A DNA stretch of 64,000 nucleotides from Falsirhodobacter deserti (GTDB lineage: Bacteria > Pseudomonadota > Alphaproteobacteria > Rhodobacterales > Rhodobacteraceae). The stretch covers positions 1,649,811-1,713,810 of the forward strand of contig NZ_ML137218.1 in NCBI RefSeq assembly GCF_004015795.1, read 5' to 3'. The notes below the pieces were generated by a model. It had not been told where the DNA came from and ran no database searches. It saw only the letters and a list, made by a program, of their open reading frames with translations. The position numbers were made by a program, and so were the translations under genes. Below are positions 28,463-37,228 of the stretch, one piece after another (position 1 is the stretch's first letter; every line of letters begins with the position of its first letter).

Positions 28463-29534
28463 AAAACGGGCAAACCCCTCGCGCCTTTGGTCCGTGGCCA
28501 CGCCGGTTCTGGCGGTTGTGCTGACGATGATCGCGGGCGGCATCCTGTTCGCGATGCTGGGCAAGGATCCGGTGGCGGCGATCCGCACCATCTTCTGGGA
28601 CCCGCTGTTCAACCCGCAATTCGCTGCCTATTCCCGCCCGCAGCTTCTGGTGAAGGCCGGGCCGCTGATCTTGATCGCGATCGGCCTGGCGCTGGGTTTC
28701 CGCGCCGGCGTGTGGAACATCGGCGCGGAAGGGCAATATGTCGTCGGCGCGCTGGTGGGTGCGGCAACGGGCCTTGCGCTTTACCCGATGGACAGCCGGC
28801 TGATCTTTCCGCTGATGGTGGTTGCAGGTGGTCTTGGCGGCCTTCTTTGGGCCATGATTCCCGCCTTGCTGCGCACGATGTTCCGCACGAACGAGATCCT
28901 CGTGTCGCTGTTGCTGGTTTACGTGGCGCAATCGCTGCTGGCCTCGATGGCGCTGGGGGCGCTGCGCAACCCGCAGGGCGGAGGGTTTCCCGGATCGCGC
29001 AACCTGTCGCAATGGGCATCCTCGGCCAATCCCGAACTTGTTGCGGGAACAGGGATGCACTGGGGCGTGGTGGCTGCCTTCATCTCGGTGATCGGGGCAT
29101 ATGTGCTGCTGCAACGCCACATGCTGGGCTTTTCGATCCGACTGGCAGGGCAAGCCCCGCGCGCGGCCCGCTTCGCCGGCGTATCGCCCACGCGGCTGGT
29201 GATCGTGTGCTTCGGCATCTCGGGGGCGCTGGCCGGTCTGGCCGGCCTGTTCGAAGTGACGGGGCCCGCGGGCCAGATCAGCCTTGATTTCGCCCAAGGC
29301 TATGGCTTCACCGCAATCATCGTCGCGTTCCTTGGCCGCCTGAACCCTGTGGGCATCCTGCTGGCCGGCCTGCTGATGGCCCTCACCTATATCGGGGGGG
29401 AGCTTGCACAGTTCATGCTGGGCCTGCCCGCCGCCGCCATCCAGGCCTTCCAGGGGATGCTTCTGTTCTTCCTTCTGGCGGTGGACATCCTGACCAACTA
29501 CCGCATCCGCTGGACCAAACGGGAGGCTGCGTGA
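28449..29534 (+). CDS. BMP-type nucleoside ABC transporter permease (copy 1, first)
   Basis: 361 residues of the branched-chain/nucleoside permease family. Around 8-10 helices, with conserved ALGFRAGVWNIGAEGQYVVG near residue 80 and AARFAGVSPTRLV, the cytoplasmic loop contacting the ATPase. GGAGG lies 6 nt before ATG 28449, which falls inside the end of the ATPase gene. Stop overlaps the next ATG by 1 nt. Confidence 0.88.
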   Translation: MVRLEKRANPSRLWSVATPVLAVVLTMIAGGILFAMLGKDPVAAIRTIFWDPLFNPQFAAYSRPQLLVKAGPLILIAIGLALGFRAGVWNIGAEGQYVVGALVGAATGLALYPMDSRLIFPLMVVAGGLGGLLWAMIPALLRTMFRTNEILVSLLLVYVAQSLLASMALGALRNPQGGGFPGSRNLSQWASSANPELVAGTGMHWGVVAAFISVIGAYVLLQRHMLGFSIRLAGQAPRAARFAGVSPTRLVIVCFGISGALAGLAGLFEVTGPAGQISLDFAQGYGFTAIIVAFLGRLNPVGILLAGLLMALTYIGGELAQFMLGLPAAAIQAFQGMLLFFLLAVDILTNYRIRWTKREAA

Positions 29535-30463
29535 TGGATATCGGCGGCATCAACATCATCACGCTGCTGGCCACGCTGATCGTTGCCTCCGTCCCAATCC
29601 TGATGGCGGCACTGGGGGAGCTTGTGGTCGAGAAGTCGGGCGTCCTGAACCTCGGGGTCGAGGGGATGATGATCATCGGCGCGGTGATCGGCTTCGTGGT
29701 GGCGGTGCAGACGGGCAACCCGGTGATCGGGTTTCTTGGCGGCGCGGTCGCGGGTGCGGCGCTGGCGGCGGTGTTCGCGCTGCTTACGCAGGTGCTTCTG
29801 GCCAACCAGGTGGCATCGGGCCTTGCACTGACGCTGTTCGGGCTGGGCCTGTCCAGCCTGATCGGTCAGGGATGGAACGGCATCCGCCCGCCCCTGACGC
29901 GGGATGTGCCGCTTGGGCCGCTTTCGGACATTCCGGTGCTGGGGCCGGTCCTGTTTTCGCATGACTGGATGGTCTATGCCTCGTTCGCGCTTGTGGTGGC
30001 GGTCTGGTGGGTGCTGCGCCGCACCCGCGCCGGGCTGATCCTGCGGGCGGTGGGTGAAAGCCACGATGCGGCCCATGCCCTTGGCTACAAGGTGCGCCGC
30101 ATCCGGATGGCCGCGATCCTGTTCGGCGGTGCGATGGCGGGCATGGGCGGCGCCTATATCAGCCTGATCCGCGTGCCGCAGTGGACGGACGGCATCACGT
30201 CGGGTGCCGGTTGGATCGCGCTGGCCATTGTCGTTTTCGCAAGCTGGAAGCCGTGGCGCGTGCTGCTGGGCGCGTGGCTGTTCGGCGGCATCAGCGTCCT
30301 GCAGTTGAGCCTTCAGGCCGCCGGTTCGCGCATTCCGGTCGAGTATCTGTCGATGTCACCCTATGTCATCACGATCCTCGTGCTTGTGTTCATCTCGTCG
30401 GGACGGGGGCGTGCGATGGGCGCGCCTGCGGATCTGGGCAAGACCTTCCACGCATCAAGATAA
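29534..30463 (+). CDS. BMP-type nucleoside ABC transporter permease (copy 1, second)
   Basis: 309 residues, shorter partner permease: LGELVVEKSGVLNLGVEGMM near residue 28 and AAHALGYKVRRIRMAAILFG as the ATPase-facing loop. ATG 29534 shares its first base with the upstream stop; a GTG one codon earlier is possible. The binding protein follows after 14 nt. Confidence 0.88.
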   Translation: MDIGGINIITLLATLIVASVPILMAALGELVVEKSGVLNLGVEGMMIIGAVIGFVVAVQTGNPVIGFLGGAVAGAALAAVFALLTQVLLANQVASGLALTLFGLGLSSLIGQGWNGIRPPLTRDVPLGPLSDIPVLGPVLFSHDWMVYASFALVVAVWWVLRRTRAGLILRAVGESHDAAHALGYKVRRIRMAAILFGGAMAGMGGAYISLIRVPQWTDGITSGAGWIALAIVVFASWKPWRVLLGAWLFGGISVLQLSLQAAGSRIPVEYLSMSPYVITILVLVFISSGRGRAMGAPADLGKTFHASR

Positions 30464-30477
30464 ACAGGGAGAACTTC

Positions 30478-31563
30478 ATGAAACGCAGAGTGCTTCTGGC
30501 CACGGCCGCCGCGCTGATGGCATTGCCCGCAGCCTCGTTCGCGCAAGGCATGGACAAGGTGAAGGCATGCTTCATCTATGTCGGCCCCGTGGGCGATGGC
30601 GGCTGGACCTATCAGCACGATCAGGGACGTCAGGCGCTGGCCGCCGAATTCGGCGACCGTGTCGATGCGACCACCTACCAGGAATCGGTGCCCGAAGGTG
30701 CGGACTCCGAACGCGTGCTGACGCAGATGGCGCTTTCGGGCTGCAACATCGTGTTCGCCACCTCGTTCGGATATATGGACGCAGTGAACAACGTGGCCGC
30801 GAAGTTCCCGAACGTGAAGTTCGAACATGCCACCGGCTATCGCCGCGACAGCGCCAACGTGTCCACCTATGACGCACGCTTTTACGAAGGCCGCGCGGTG
30901 ACGGGCACGATCGCCGGCATGATGACGCAGTCGGACAAGATCGGCTACATCGGCTCGTTCCCGATCCCGGAAAACATCCAGGGCATCAACGCGGCGTATC
31001 TGGCGGCGAAGAAGGTGAACCCCGACGTGACCATGTCGATCGTCTGGGCCTATAGCTGGTTTGACCCCGCGAAAGAGGCCGACGCCGCCCGTGCGTTGAT
31101 CGAACAGGGCGTGGACGTGGTGCTTCAGCATACCGATTCGACCGCCCCGCTGGCCGAGGCAGCAAAGACCGAAGGCGTGATCGGCTTCGGTCAGGCGTCC
31201 GACATGGCAGAATTCAAGCCTTCGCCGCGCGTCGCCTCCATCATCGACAACTGGGCGCCTTATTACATTGAGCGTGTGGGCGCGCTGCTGGATGGCACCT
31301 ATGAACAGAAGGCCACCTGGGCCGGCATCGCCGGCGGCGAGGTCGAGATCGGCGAAATCACGGATGTCGTTCCGGCCGATGTGAAGGCGAAGGCCGAGGA
31401 AGTGCGCGACGCCATCGCCGCGGGCGAACTTCACCCCTTTACCGGCCCGCTGAACAAGCAGGACGGGACCGAATGGCTGGCCGAAGGGGAAACCCCCGAC
31501 GATGCGGATCTTGCCGGCATGAACTTCTATGTCGAAGGGATCACGGGCCAGATCCCGCAATAA
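30478..31563 (+). CDS. BMP family nucleoside-binding periplasmic protein (copy 1)
   Basis: 361 residues. Signal peptide MKRRVLLATAAALMALPAAS ending at FA, no lipobox. The mature part has CFIYVGPVGDGGWTYQHDQG, the BMP/PnrA N-terminal strand, and IVFATSFGYMDAVNNVA. Predicted ligand is a purine nucleoside or a related base; the neighbour genes do not narrow it. GGGAG precedes ATG 30478. Last gene of the operon, followed by a terminator. Confidence 0.87.
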   Translation: MKRRVLLATAAALMALPAASFAQGMDKVKACFIYVGPVGDGGWTYQHDQGRQALAAEFGDRVDATTYQESVPEGADSERVLTQMALSGCNIVFATSFGYMDAVNNVAAKFPNVKFEHATGYRRDSANVSTYDARFYEGRAVTGTIAGMMTQSDKIGYIGSFPIPENIQGINAAYLAAKKVNPDVTMSIVWAYSWFDPAKEADAARALIEQGVDVVLQHTDSTAPLAEAAKTEGVIGFGQASDMAEFKPSPRVASIIDNWAPYYIERVGALLDGTYEQKATWAGIAGGEVEIGEITDVVPADVKAKAEEVRDAIAAGELHPFTGPLNKQDGTEWLAEGETPDDADLAGMNFYVEGITGQIPQ

Positions 31564-31571
31564 CCGCCGGC

Positions 31572-31600
31572 GGGCGCGGTGTTCCGCCGCGCCCCCTTTT
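31572..31600 (+). terminator. Terminator of first nucleoside importer operon
   Basis: GGGCGCGG (31572-31579), 7-nt loop, CCGCGCCC (31587-31594), then CCTTTT. Perfect 8-bp stem, 9 nt after the stop. Confidence 0.75.
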
Positions 31601-31662
31601 CCCCCGCGTGACGCGCGCCACGATCCGGTGCACAAGGATATGCGATTCTGCCCGGAGTTCCG

Positions 31663-32442
31663 ATGCGCCCTGTCCGTTTGCTTGCCCTTGTATTCCTCGT
31701 CGTTCTTGCCGCCTGCGGATCACGCGGGCCCGATCATGTTTCCGGCTTCCCGCCGCAGTTCGGCGATGCCGTTCCGCATGACTGGCGTGGGCGCAACGTG
31801 CCTGCCGCCTATCAGGTGCACGGGATCGACGTCGCCCGTTATCAGGATCACATCGACTGGCACACGGCCCGTGCCAGCGGGGTCCGTTTCGCCTTCATCA
31901 AGGCGACCGAGGGCGGCGATTACGTCGATCCGCTGCTGGCCCATCACCGCGCGGGCGCGCGGGCGGCAGGCATTCCGTCCAGCGCCTATCACTACTACTA
32001 TTTCTGCCGCACCCCGCAGGAACAGGCGGCATGGTTCATCGCCAACGTGCCGCGCCGCGCGGGCGATCTTCCCCCCGTTCTGGACATGGAATGGACGCCC
32101 ACCTCGCGCACCTGCACCCGCCGCCCCCCCGCAGCCGAGGTTCGGCAGGATGCAGCGATCTTCCTGTCGATCCTGACAAGCTATTACGGGCAGCGGCCCA
32201 TCATCTATTCCACCGTGGACTTTTTCCGCGAGAACGAGATGTGGCGCGTGCAGGGGGCGGAGTTCTGGCTGCGTTCGGTCGCGGGGCATCCATCCGAGGT
32301 GCATCCCGGCCATGACTGGACCTTCTGGCAATATACCGGCACCGGCCTGATCCCCGGCATCCGGGGCCGCGTGGACATCAACGCCTTCCGCGGCAACGAA
32401 CAAGCCTGGGCCAGATGGCTTGCCAACCGCCAGCAACGCTAG
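31663..32442 (+). CDS. GH25 muramidase-like lipoprotein
   Basis: 259 residues. Lipoprotein signal with lipobox LAAC (Cys about 19). The rest is a glycoside hydrolase family 25 barrel: HGIDVARYQDHIDW, FAFIKATEGGDYVDP, PPVLDMEW (acidic catalytic pair) and FWQYTGTG. Predicted N-acetylmuramidase acting on peptidoglycan in the periplasm. Phage endolysins share the fold, but the lipobox and the core-gene surroundings argue for a cell-wall housekeeping enzyme. Convergent with znuB; stops share CTAG. Confidence 0.87.
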   Translation: MRPVRLLALVFLVVLAACGSRGPDHVSGFPPQFGDAVPHDWRGRNVPAAYQVHGIDVARYQDHIDWHTARASGVRFAFIKATEGGDYVDPLLAHHRAGARAAGIPSSAYHYYYFCRTPQEQAAWFIANVPRRAGDLPPVLDMEWTPTSRTCTRRPPAAEVRQDAAIFLSILTSYYGQRPIIYSTVDFFRENEMWRVQGAEFWLRSVAGHPSEVHPGHDWTFWQYTGTGLIPGIRGRVDINAFRGNEQAWARWLANRQQR

Positions 32443-33230
32443 GTCCGCCGCAACCGGCCTGCCACCGCGGCGATGATGAAGATGCCCGCCGCCGCCGTCA
32501 CGATGGACGGGCCGGCGGGGGTATCGAAGTGGTAGGACGCCCAAAGCCCCGCCAGTGCCGAAACCGCGCCGATCAGCGTCGCCCCCACGGCCATTGCCTC
32601 GGGCCCGCGTGACAAGGCACGGGCAGCGGCGGCGGGGATGATCAGCAGGGCCGAGATCAGCAGAGCCCCCACGATCTTCAGCGACAGCGCAACCACCAGC
32701 GCCAGCGCCAGCGTCAGTGCCAGCCTTTCCCGCAACGGAGAGATGCCGCTGGCATAGGCCAGATCCTCATTTACCGTGCTGAGCAGCAGGCGGTTCCAAC
32801 GCCAGACGACCGCCGCCAGCACCACGACCGCCCCGCCCCAGATCATCGCAAGGTCCGTGCGGGAAACGGCAAGGATATCGCCGAACAGGAAGCTTTCAAG
32901 GCTGATGCGGACGGTGCCGACAAAGCTGATCCCGACAAGCCCAAGGGCCAGCGCCGAATGCGCCAGCACCCCCAGAACCGTGTCGGCCGCCCAGCCGCGG
33001 CCGGTCAGCGTCGCCACTGTCAGCCCCATCGCGGCGGCCACCACCGCCGCGCCCAGCGCAATCGGCAGATCCGTCGCCAGTGCCATTGCCACGCCAAGAA
33101 TGGCGGCATGGGCAGTCGCATCGCCGAAATAGGCCATGCGCCGCCACACCACGAACACCCCCAGCGGCCCCGTCGCCAGCGAAACGCCGACACCAGCAAT
33201 GGCCGCGCGGGTCAGAAAATCGTCAAGCAT
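32439..33230 (-). CDS. znuB: Zinc ABC transporter permease
   Basis: 263-residue ABC-3 family permease with about eight helices. GPLGVFVVWRRMAYFGDATAHAA near residue 25 and the later loop SPLRERLAL are typical of ZnuB. Start ATG 33230 lies inside the end of znuC (8-nt overlap), so the genes are coupled. Third gene of zur-znuC-znuB. Confidence 0.92.
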   Translation of the reverse strand: MLDDFLTRAAIAGVGVSLATGPLGVFVVWRRMAYFGDATAHAAILGVAMALATDLPIALGAAVVAAAMGLTVATLTGRGWAADTVLGVLAHSALALGLVGISFVGTVRISLESFLFGDILAVSRTDLAMIWGGAVVVLAAVVWRWNRLLLSTVNEDLAYASGISPLRERLALTLALALVVALSLKIVGALLISALLIIPAAAARALSRGPEAMAVGATLIGAVSALAGLWASYHFDTPAGPSIVTAAAGIFIIAAVAGRLRRT

Positions 33231-33948
33231 GATCCGGCTCCGCGCAGTGATGGTCATGGTGGTGGCGATAAAGCGCCAGCGCGCCGCGCGTCCCTTCGCC
33301 GAACAGGGCGCGATATTCCGGCGCGTTCGACACCACGTGGGGCGAGCCTTCACAGCACACATGTCCGTTCAGGCAGACCACCCGGTCCGATGCTGCCATG
33401 ACCACGTGCAGATCGTGGCTGACCATCAGCACGGCGGCGCCGGTATCGCTCCGCACCTCCTCCAGCAGGCGATAGAAGGCGGCCTCTCCCGGCTGGTCGA
33501 GGCCCTGGGTCGGTTCATCCATCAGGATCGCCTGCGGGGCGGCCAGCAAGGCCCGCGCCAGAAGCACCCGCTGCATCTGCCCGCCTGAAAGGCCGGCCAG
33601 CGGGCGCGTCTCCACCCCCTCCAGCCCCACGCGGGCAAGGGTGGCGGCAATGTCCGCGCGCGAATGGCGCACAGGCAAGGACAGGAACCGAGCCACGTTC
33701 ATCGGCAGCGTCGGGTCCAGCGCCAGCTTCTGGGGAACATAGCCAACGCGAAGCCCCGCCGCCCGCGTCACGCGCCCGCCCTGAAGCGGCACGATCCCCA
33801 GCAGCGCGCGTAGCAGCGTAGATTTTCCCGACCCGTTCGGGCCGACGATGGTCACGATCTCTCCGCCGGCAAGATGCAGGTTCACATCATGCAGCACCGG
33901 CTGCGCGCCAAGGGTCACGTTCAATCCTTCAGCGGCGATCAGGGTCAT
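33223..33948 (-). CDS. znuC: Zinc ABC transporter ATPase
   Basis: 241 residues. Walker A GPNGSGKST near 36-44, Q-loop YVPQKL, signature LSGGQMQR, Walker B AILMDEPTQGLD and H-loop VSHDLH. The C terminus is histidine-rich (LYRHHHDHHC), as in many ZnuC proteins, and could sense or buffer zinc. ATG 33948 overlaps the zur stop by 4 nt. Confidence 0.93.
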   Translation of the reverse strand: MTLIAAEGLNVTLGAQPVLHDVNLHLAGGEIVTIVGPNGSGKSTLLRALLGIVPLQGGRVTRAAGLRVGYVPQKLALDPTLPMNVARFLSLPVRHSRADIAATLARVGLEGVETRPLAGLSGGQMQRVLLARALLAAPQAILMDEPTQGLDQPGEAAFYRLLEEVRSDTGAAVLMVSHDLHVVMAASDRVVCLNGHVCCEGSPHVVSNAPEYRALFGEGTRGALALYRHHHDHHCAEPDHA

Positions 33949-34424
33949 GCTTCGTCACGGCACAAGGGGCACAGGCCGACCGCCTCGACGTTGGACCGTT
34001 CGATGGCAAAGCCAAGATCATCCGCCGCCAGATCCAGCGCGGCGCGCACAGGGGCGGCAGGCGCCTCGGCCACGGTGTTGCAGGACCGGCAGATCAGGAA
34101 GGCGGGGGCGTGAACCTCTCCGGGATGCATGCAGGCGGTAAAGGCGTTCAGGCGGCGGATGCGGTGGGCCAGCCCCTGTTCCACCAGAAATTCCAGCGCG
34201 CGATATGCGACGGGGGGCTGGTTGCCGAAGCCTTCGGCCGCAAGCCGCTGCAGCACGTCATAGGCGCCAAGGGCGCGATGTTCCTCCAGCAGGATTTCCA
34301 GCGCCCTGCGGCGAACGGGCGTCAGGCGAAGACGCTTTTCGGCCACGATCGCCTCGGCCCGGGCCAGCATGTCGCCGGCGCAATGGGCATGATCATGACG
34401 GGCAAAGGCGACAGGGTCGGCCAT
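33945..34424 (-). CDS. zur: Zinc uptake regulator, Fur family
   Basis: 159-residue repressor. Winged-helix part with LTPVRRRALEILLEEHRALG and AYRALEFLVEQGLAHRI; the metal sites include HAP and the two CxxC pairs CRSC and CPLC that hold structural zinc. Zur with zinc represses zinc-uptake genes. Start ATG 34424; a longer frame to 34487 would run over the putative operator. First gene of zur-znuC-znuB, divergent from znuA by 66 nt. Confidence 0.9.
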   Translation of the reverse strand: MADPVAFARHDHAHCAGDMLARAEAIVAEKRLRLTPVRRRALEILLEEHRALGAYDVLQRLAAEGFGNQPPVAYRALEFLVEQGLAHRIRRLNAFTACMHPGEVHAPAFLICRSCNTVAEAPAAPVRAALDLAADDLGFAIERSNVEAVGLCPLCRDEA

Positions 34425-34439
34425 AGGCACCTCTTGACG

Positions 34440-34454
34440 TGTTACATTATTACA
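34440..34454. promoter_or_regulatory. Candidate Zur operator between zur and znuA
   Basis: TGTTACATTATTACA, an imperfect palindrome (5 of 7 base pairs), in the only AT-rich stretch between the divergent zur and znuA genes, directly next to a TTGACG (34434-34439) that could be the znuA -35. Confidence 0.5.
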
Positions 34455-34490
34455 TTTAGTGCATCTCAACAGCACATGAAAGGGCACAAG

Positions 34491-35423
34491 ATGCGTTATT
34501 CCATATCGCTGCTTATGGCGAGCCTTGCCACCCCCGCCATCGCGGATGTGACTGTTGTCACCGATATCGCCCCCGTCCAGTCACTTGTGGCCCAGGTGAT
34601 GGGCGAAACACCCGAGGTGATCCTGCCGCCGGGCAGCGATCCGCACCGCTTCCAGCTTCGCCCCAGCCAGGCGCGGGCGGTGCAGAACGCCGATCTTGCC
34701 ATCTGGCTTGGTCCCGAAATGACGCCTTGGCTGGAAACGACGATGGAGGGCCGCAGCGGCGAGGCGCTGGAGCTGCTTCATGTGGATGGCCTTCACGCGC
34801 GCGAATACGGTGACGATCACGCCGAACATGCCCACGGCCACGATGAGCATGAGCATGAGCATGAGCATGAGCATGATGACCATGGCCATGACGGACACCA
34901 CCATCATGATGGCCTTGATCCGCATGCATGGCTTGATCCGGCGAACGCGATGCTGTGGCTGGATGTCATCGCGACGCGCCTGTCCGAGGTTGATCCCGCC
35001 AACGCGGAAACCTATGCCGCCAACGCTGCCGCCGCGAAACAGGATATCGACGCCCTTGATGGCGCCATCGCGCAGCAGCTTGCGCCCGTTGCGGACAAAC
35101 CTTTCGTCGTGTTCCACGACGCTTATGGCTATTTCACCGATCATTACGGGCTGACGCTGGCAGGCTCCATCTCGGCCGGTGACGCGTCCTCGCCGTCGGC
35201 GGCACGGCTGGCGGGCATCCGGCAGGATGCGGGCCCCGCCACCTGCGTCTTTCCCGAAGAACAGCACGATCCCAAGCTGGCCGAACAGATGGCAAGCGAT
35301 GCGGGCGTGCGTCTGGGTGGCGCGCTGGCCCCCGAAGGCGCAGGGCTGGAAGCAGGCCCGCAGCTTTATGCCCAGCTGATGCAGGGGCTTGCCGACACCC
35401 TGACAGAGTGTCTGGACCGCTGA
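34491..35423 (+). CDS. znuA: Zinc-binding periplasmic protein
   Basis: 310-residue family 9 solute-binding protein. Signal peptide about 1-22 (MRYSISLLMASLATPAIAD). Metal ligands expected at the histidine in GSDPHRF, in LDPHAWLDP and in FHDAYGYF. Between the first two is a His/Asp/Glu-rich loop (about residues 105-145) with an EH run, a known ZnuA feature that captures zinc. AAAGGG sits 7 nt before ATG 34491; the much longer open frame upstream is antisense to zur. Own terminator downstream. Confidence 0.93.
   Translation: MRYSISLLMASLATPAIADVTVVTDIAPVQSLVAQVMGETPEVILPPGSDPHRFQLRPSQARAVQNADLAIWLGPEMTPWLETTMEGRSGEALELLHVDGLHAREYGDDHAEHAHGHDEHEHEHEHEHDDHGHDGHHHHDGLDPHAWLDPANAMLWLDVIATRLSEVDPANAETYAANAAAAKQDIDALDGAIAQQLAPVADKPFVVFHDAYGYFTDHYGLTLAGSISAGDASSPSAARLAGIRQDAGPATCVFPEEQHDPKLAEQMASDAGVRLGGALAPEGAGLEAGPQLYAQLMQGLADTLTECLDR
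34845..34874 (+). repeat. (GAGCAT)5 hexanucleotide tandem repeat in znuA
   Basis: Five exact GAGCAT units encode five Glu-His pairs in the zinc-capture loop. In-frame hexamer slippage would lengthen or shorten the loop by two residues per unit. Confidence 0.9.
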
Positions 35424-35432
35424 AGCTTCAGG

Positions 35433-35459
35433 GGCCGGCAGCAATGCCGGCCTTTTCTT
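35433..35459 (+). terminator. Rho-independent terminator of znuA
   Basis: GGCCGGCA (35433-35440), loop GCAA, TGCCGGCC (35445-35452), then TTTTCTT. Perfect 8-bp stem with a GNRA loop and T tract. Confidence 0.9.
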
Positions 35460-35528
35460 GTTCCATCGCAGGCATTTGTGAAACCCGATGCCGCGTTGCC
35501 GCGTTTCCGGCGGGTACAGGAGAAGCAC

Positions 35529-36446
35529 ATGCCGATCGACCCCGCCTCCATCTGCGTGATCGCGAACCCGAAATCGGGCCGCAACAGCCATGATGCACAA
35601 GCCATCGACGCCGCCATGGCGGTGTTCGAAGGTGCCACTCTGCGCCACTGGCAGCTTGGCCAGGACCTGAAGGTCGCGGTCCGTCAGGCTGTCGATGATG
35701 GGTTCACCACCATCGTGGCCGCGGGCGGTGACGGCACCGTGATGGGCGTGGCCAACACGCTGGTGCATGGCGAGGCCAATCTTGGCGTTCTGCCGCTTGG
35801 CACCTTCAACTATTTCGCACGCGGGCTGCAACTGCCGCAGGAACCGGCCGATGCGGCCCGTGCCATCCTGAACGGCACGCCGCACCGCATTTCCGTGGGG
35901 GCGGTGAACGGCACGGTGTTCCTGAACAATGCCAGCCTTGGCATTTATCCGGCCATCCTCAAGCAGCGCGAATCCGTTTACGAACGCTTTGGCCGGCGCA
36001 GGATCGCCGCGCACTGGTCGGTGCTGAAAACCTTCATGCGCTATCGTCGGCCCTGGCGCGTAACCCTGTCGATGGAGGGGCGGGAGCAGGAGATTGCGAC
36101 CCCGCTGATCTTCGTCGCGCGGTCTGCCTATCAGCTGGAACGCTTCGGCCTTCCCGGCGCCGAGGAGATCAGCCACGACGATCTGGTGCTGTTCATCGCG
36201 CAGGCCGAGGGGCGGATGTCGCTGCTGAAAACCACGTGGCGGCTTTGCACGCGCAAGGTGAAACAGCACCGCGACATCGCCCTGCTGCGTGCCGACAGCT
36301 TCACCATCGACACGAAAAAGCCCAGCCTTCTGGTTGCCTATGACGGAGAAAAGTCCCGCATGGACACACCGATCCGGTTCGAGATCCTGCACGACGCGCT
36401 GTCCATCATCATTCCGCATGCGGAGGATCGGGTGGACACGCCATGA
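35529..36446 (+). CDS. Diacylglycerol kinase catalytic-domain protein
   Basis: 305 residues of the DAGK/YegS lipid kinase family. NPKSGRN near residue 12 and the nucleotide motif AAGGDGTVMGVAN near 58-70 are the signatures, followed by GVLPLGTFNYFARGL. Probably phosphorylates a lipid such as diacylglycerol or phosphatidylglycerol; the substrate is not determined by sequence. AGGAG precedes ATG 35529. Overlaps the phosphoesterase gene by 4 nt, so both are likely co-expressed. Confidence 0.85.
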   Translation: MPIDPASICVIANPKSGRNSHDAQAIDAAMAVFEGATLRHWQLGQDLKVAVRQAVDDGFTTIVAAGGDGTVMGVANTLVHGEANLGVLPLGTFNYFARGLQLPQEPADAARAILNGTPHRISVGAVNGTVFLNNASLGIYPAILKQRESVYERFGRRRIAAHWSVLKTFMRYRRPWRVTLSMEGREQEIATPLIFVARSAYQLERFGLPGAEEISHDDLVLFIAQAEGRMSLLKTTWRLCTRKVKQHRDIALLRADSFTIDTKKPSLLVAYDGEKSRMDTPIRFEILHDALSIIIPHAEDRVDTP

Positions 36447-37228
36447 CGCGGATCGTCCACCTTTCCGACCTGCATTTCGGCCGCACCTCCCCCGCCCTGC
36501 TGGAACCGCTTCTGGAACAGACGAACATGGCGGCGCCCGATCTTTGTGTCATCTCGGGCGATTTCACCCAGCGGGCACGCAATTGGCAATTCGCCGAAGC
36601 CCGTGCCTTCATCGACAGGATCAAGGCGCCGGTGCTGGCCGTTCCGGGCAACCACGACACGCCGCTGGACAACCTTTGGGTGCGCTTCCTGCGCCCGTGG
36701 AGCCGGTATCGCCGCCACATCGCCGCCGATCTTGAACCGATGTTCGAAAACGACCGCATGAAGGTGGTCGGGGTGAACACCGTGAATCGCTGGGCGCACC
36801 AGTCGGGGCGCATGTCATCCCACACCATCAACCGCGTGTGCGAGGCGTTCAGGGATGCAGGCGACCGCGCCCGCGTCGTGGTGCTTCACCATCCGCTGGA
36901 ACATCTGGAGGGAACGGACAAGCGCCTGATGCGCGGCGCCGCAAAGGCGTTGAAGAAACTGGCCGGATGCGGCGCGGATGTGGTGCTGTGCGGGCACATC
37001 CACACGACCCATGTCGGCCCCTTCACCACCGCCCCGGGCCTTTTGTTCGTGCAGGCAGGAACGGGCCTGTCCAACCGCCTTCGCAACCAGGAAAACAGCT
37101 TCAACGTGCTGGACATCGCACGCCACGAAATCATGGTCCGCGCCATCTCTGCCGGGGATGATGCGCGCTTCCGCGAAACGGCATCGGCAAGGTTCCACCG
37201 GCAGGATCACGGTTGGTCGCAAGGTTAA
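36443..37228 (+). CDS. Calcineurin-like metallophosphoesterase
   Basis: 261 residues with the five metal-binding motifs in order: LSDLHFG (7-13), SGDFTQ, VPGNHD, VLHHPL and CGHIHTTH. Closest in pattern to CpdA-type phosphodiesterases (class III cAMP phosphodiesterase), but the substrate cannot be told. Coupled by ATGA overlap to the lipid kinase gene, which suggests a lipid phosphate or signalling role. Convergent with the GAPDH-family gene; stops share TTAA. Confidence 0.85.
   Translation: MTRIVHLSDLHFGRTSPALLEPLLEQTNMAAPDLCVISGDFTQRARNWQFAEARAFIDRIKAPVLAVPGNHDTPLDNLWVRFLRPWSRYRRHIAADLEPMFENDRMKVVGVNTVNRWAHQSGRMSSHTINRVCEAFRDAGDRARVVVLHHPLEHLEGTDKRLMRGAAKALKKLAGCGADVVLCGHIHTTHVGPFTTAPGLLFVQAGTGLSNRLRNQENSFNVLDIARHEIMVRAISAGDDARFRETASARFHRQDHGWSQG

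Noticed and set aside
31663-32442. Phage endolysin or prophage marker
   Set aside because: The GH25 protein has a lipoprotein signal and lies among core genes, with no phage structural or integration gene nearby.
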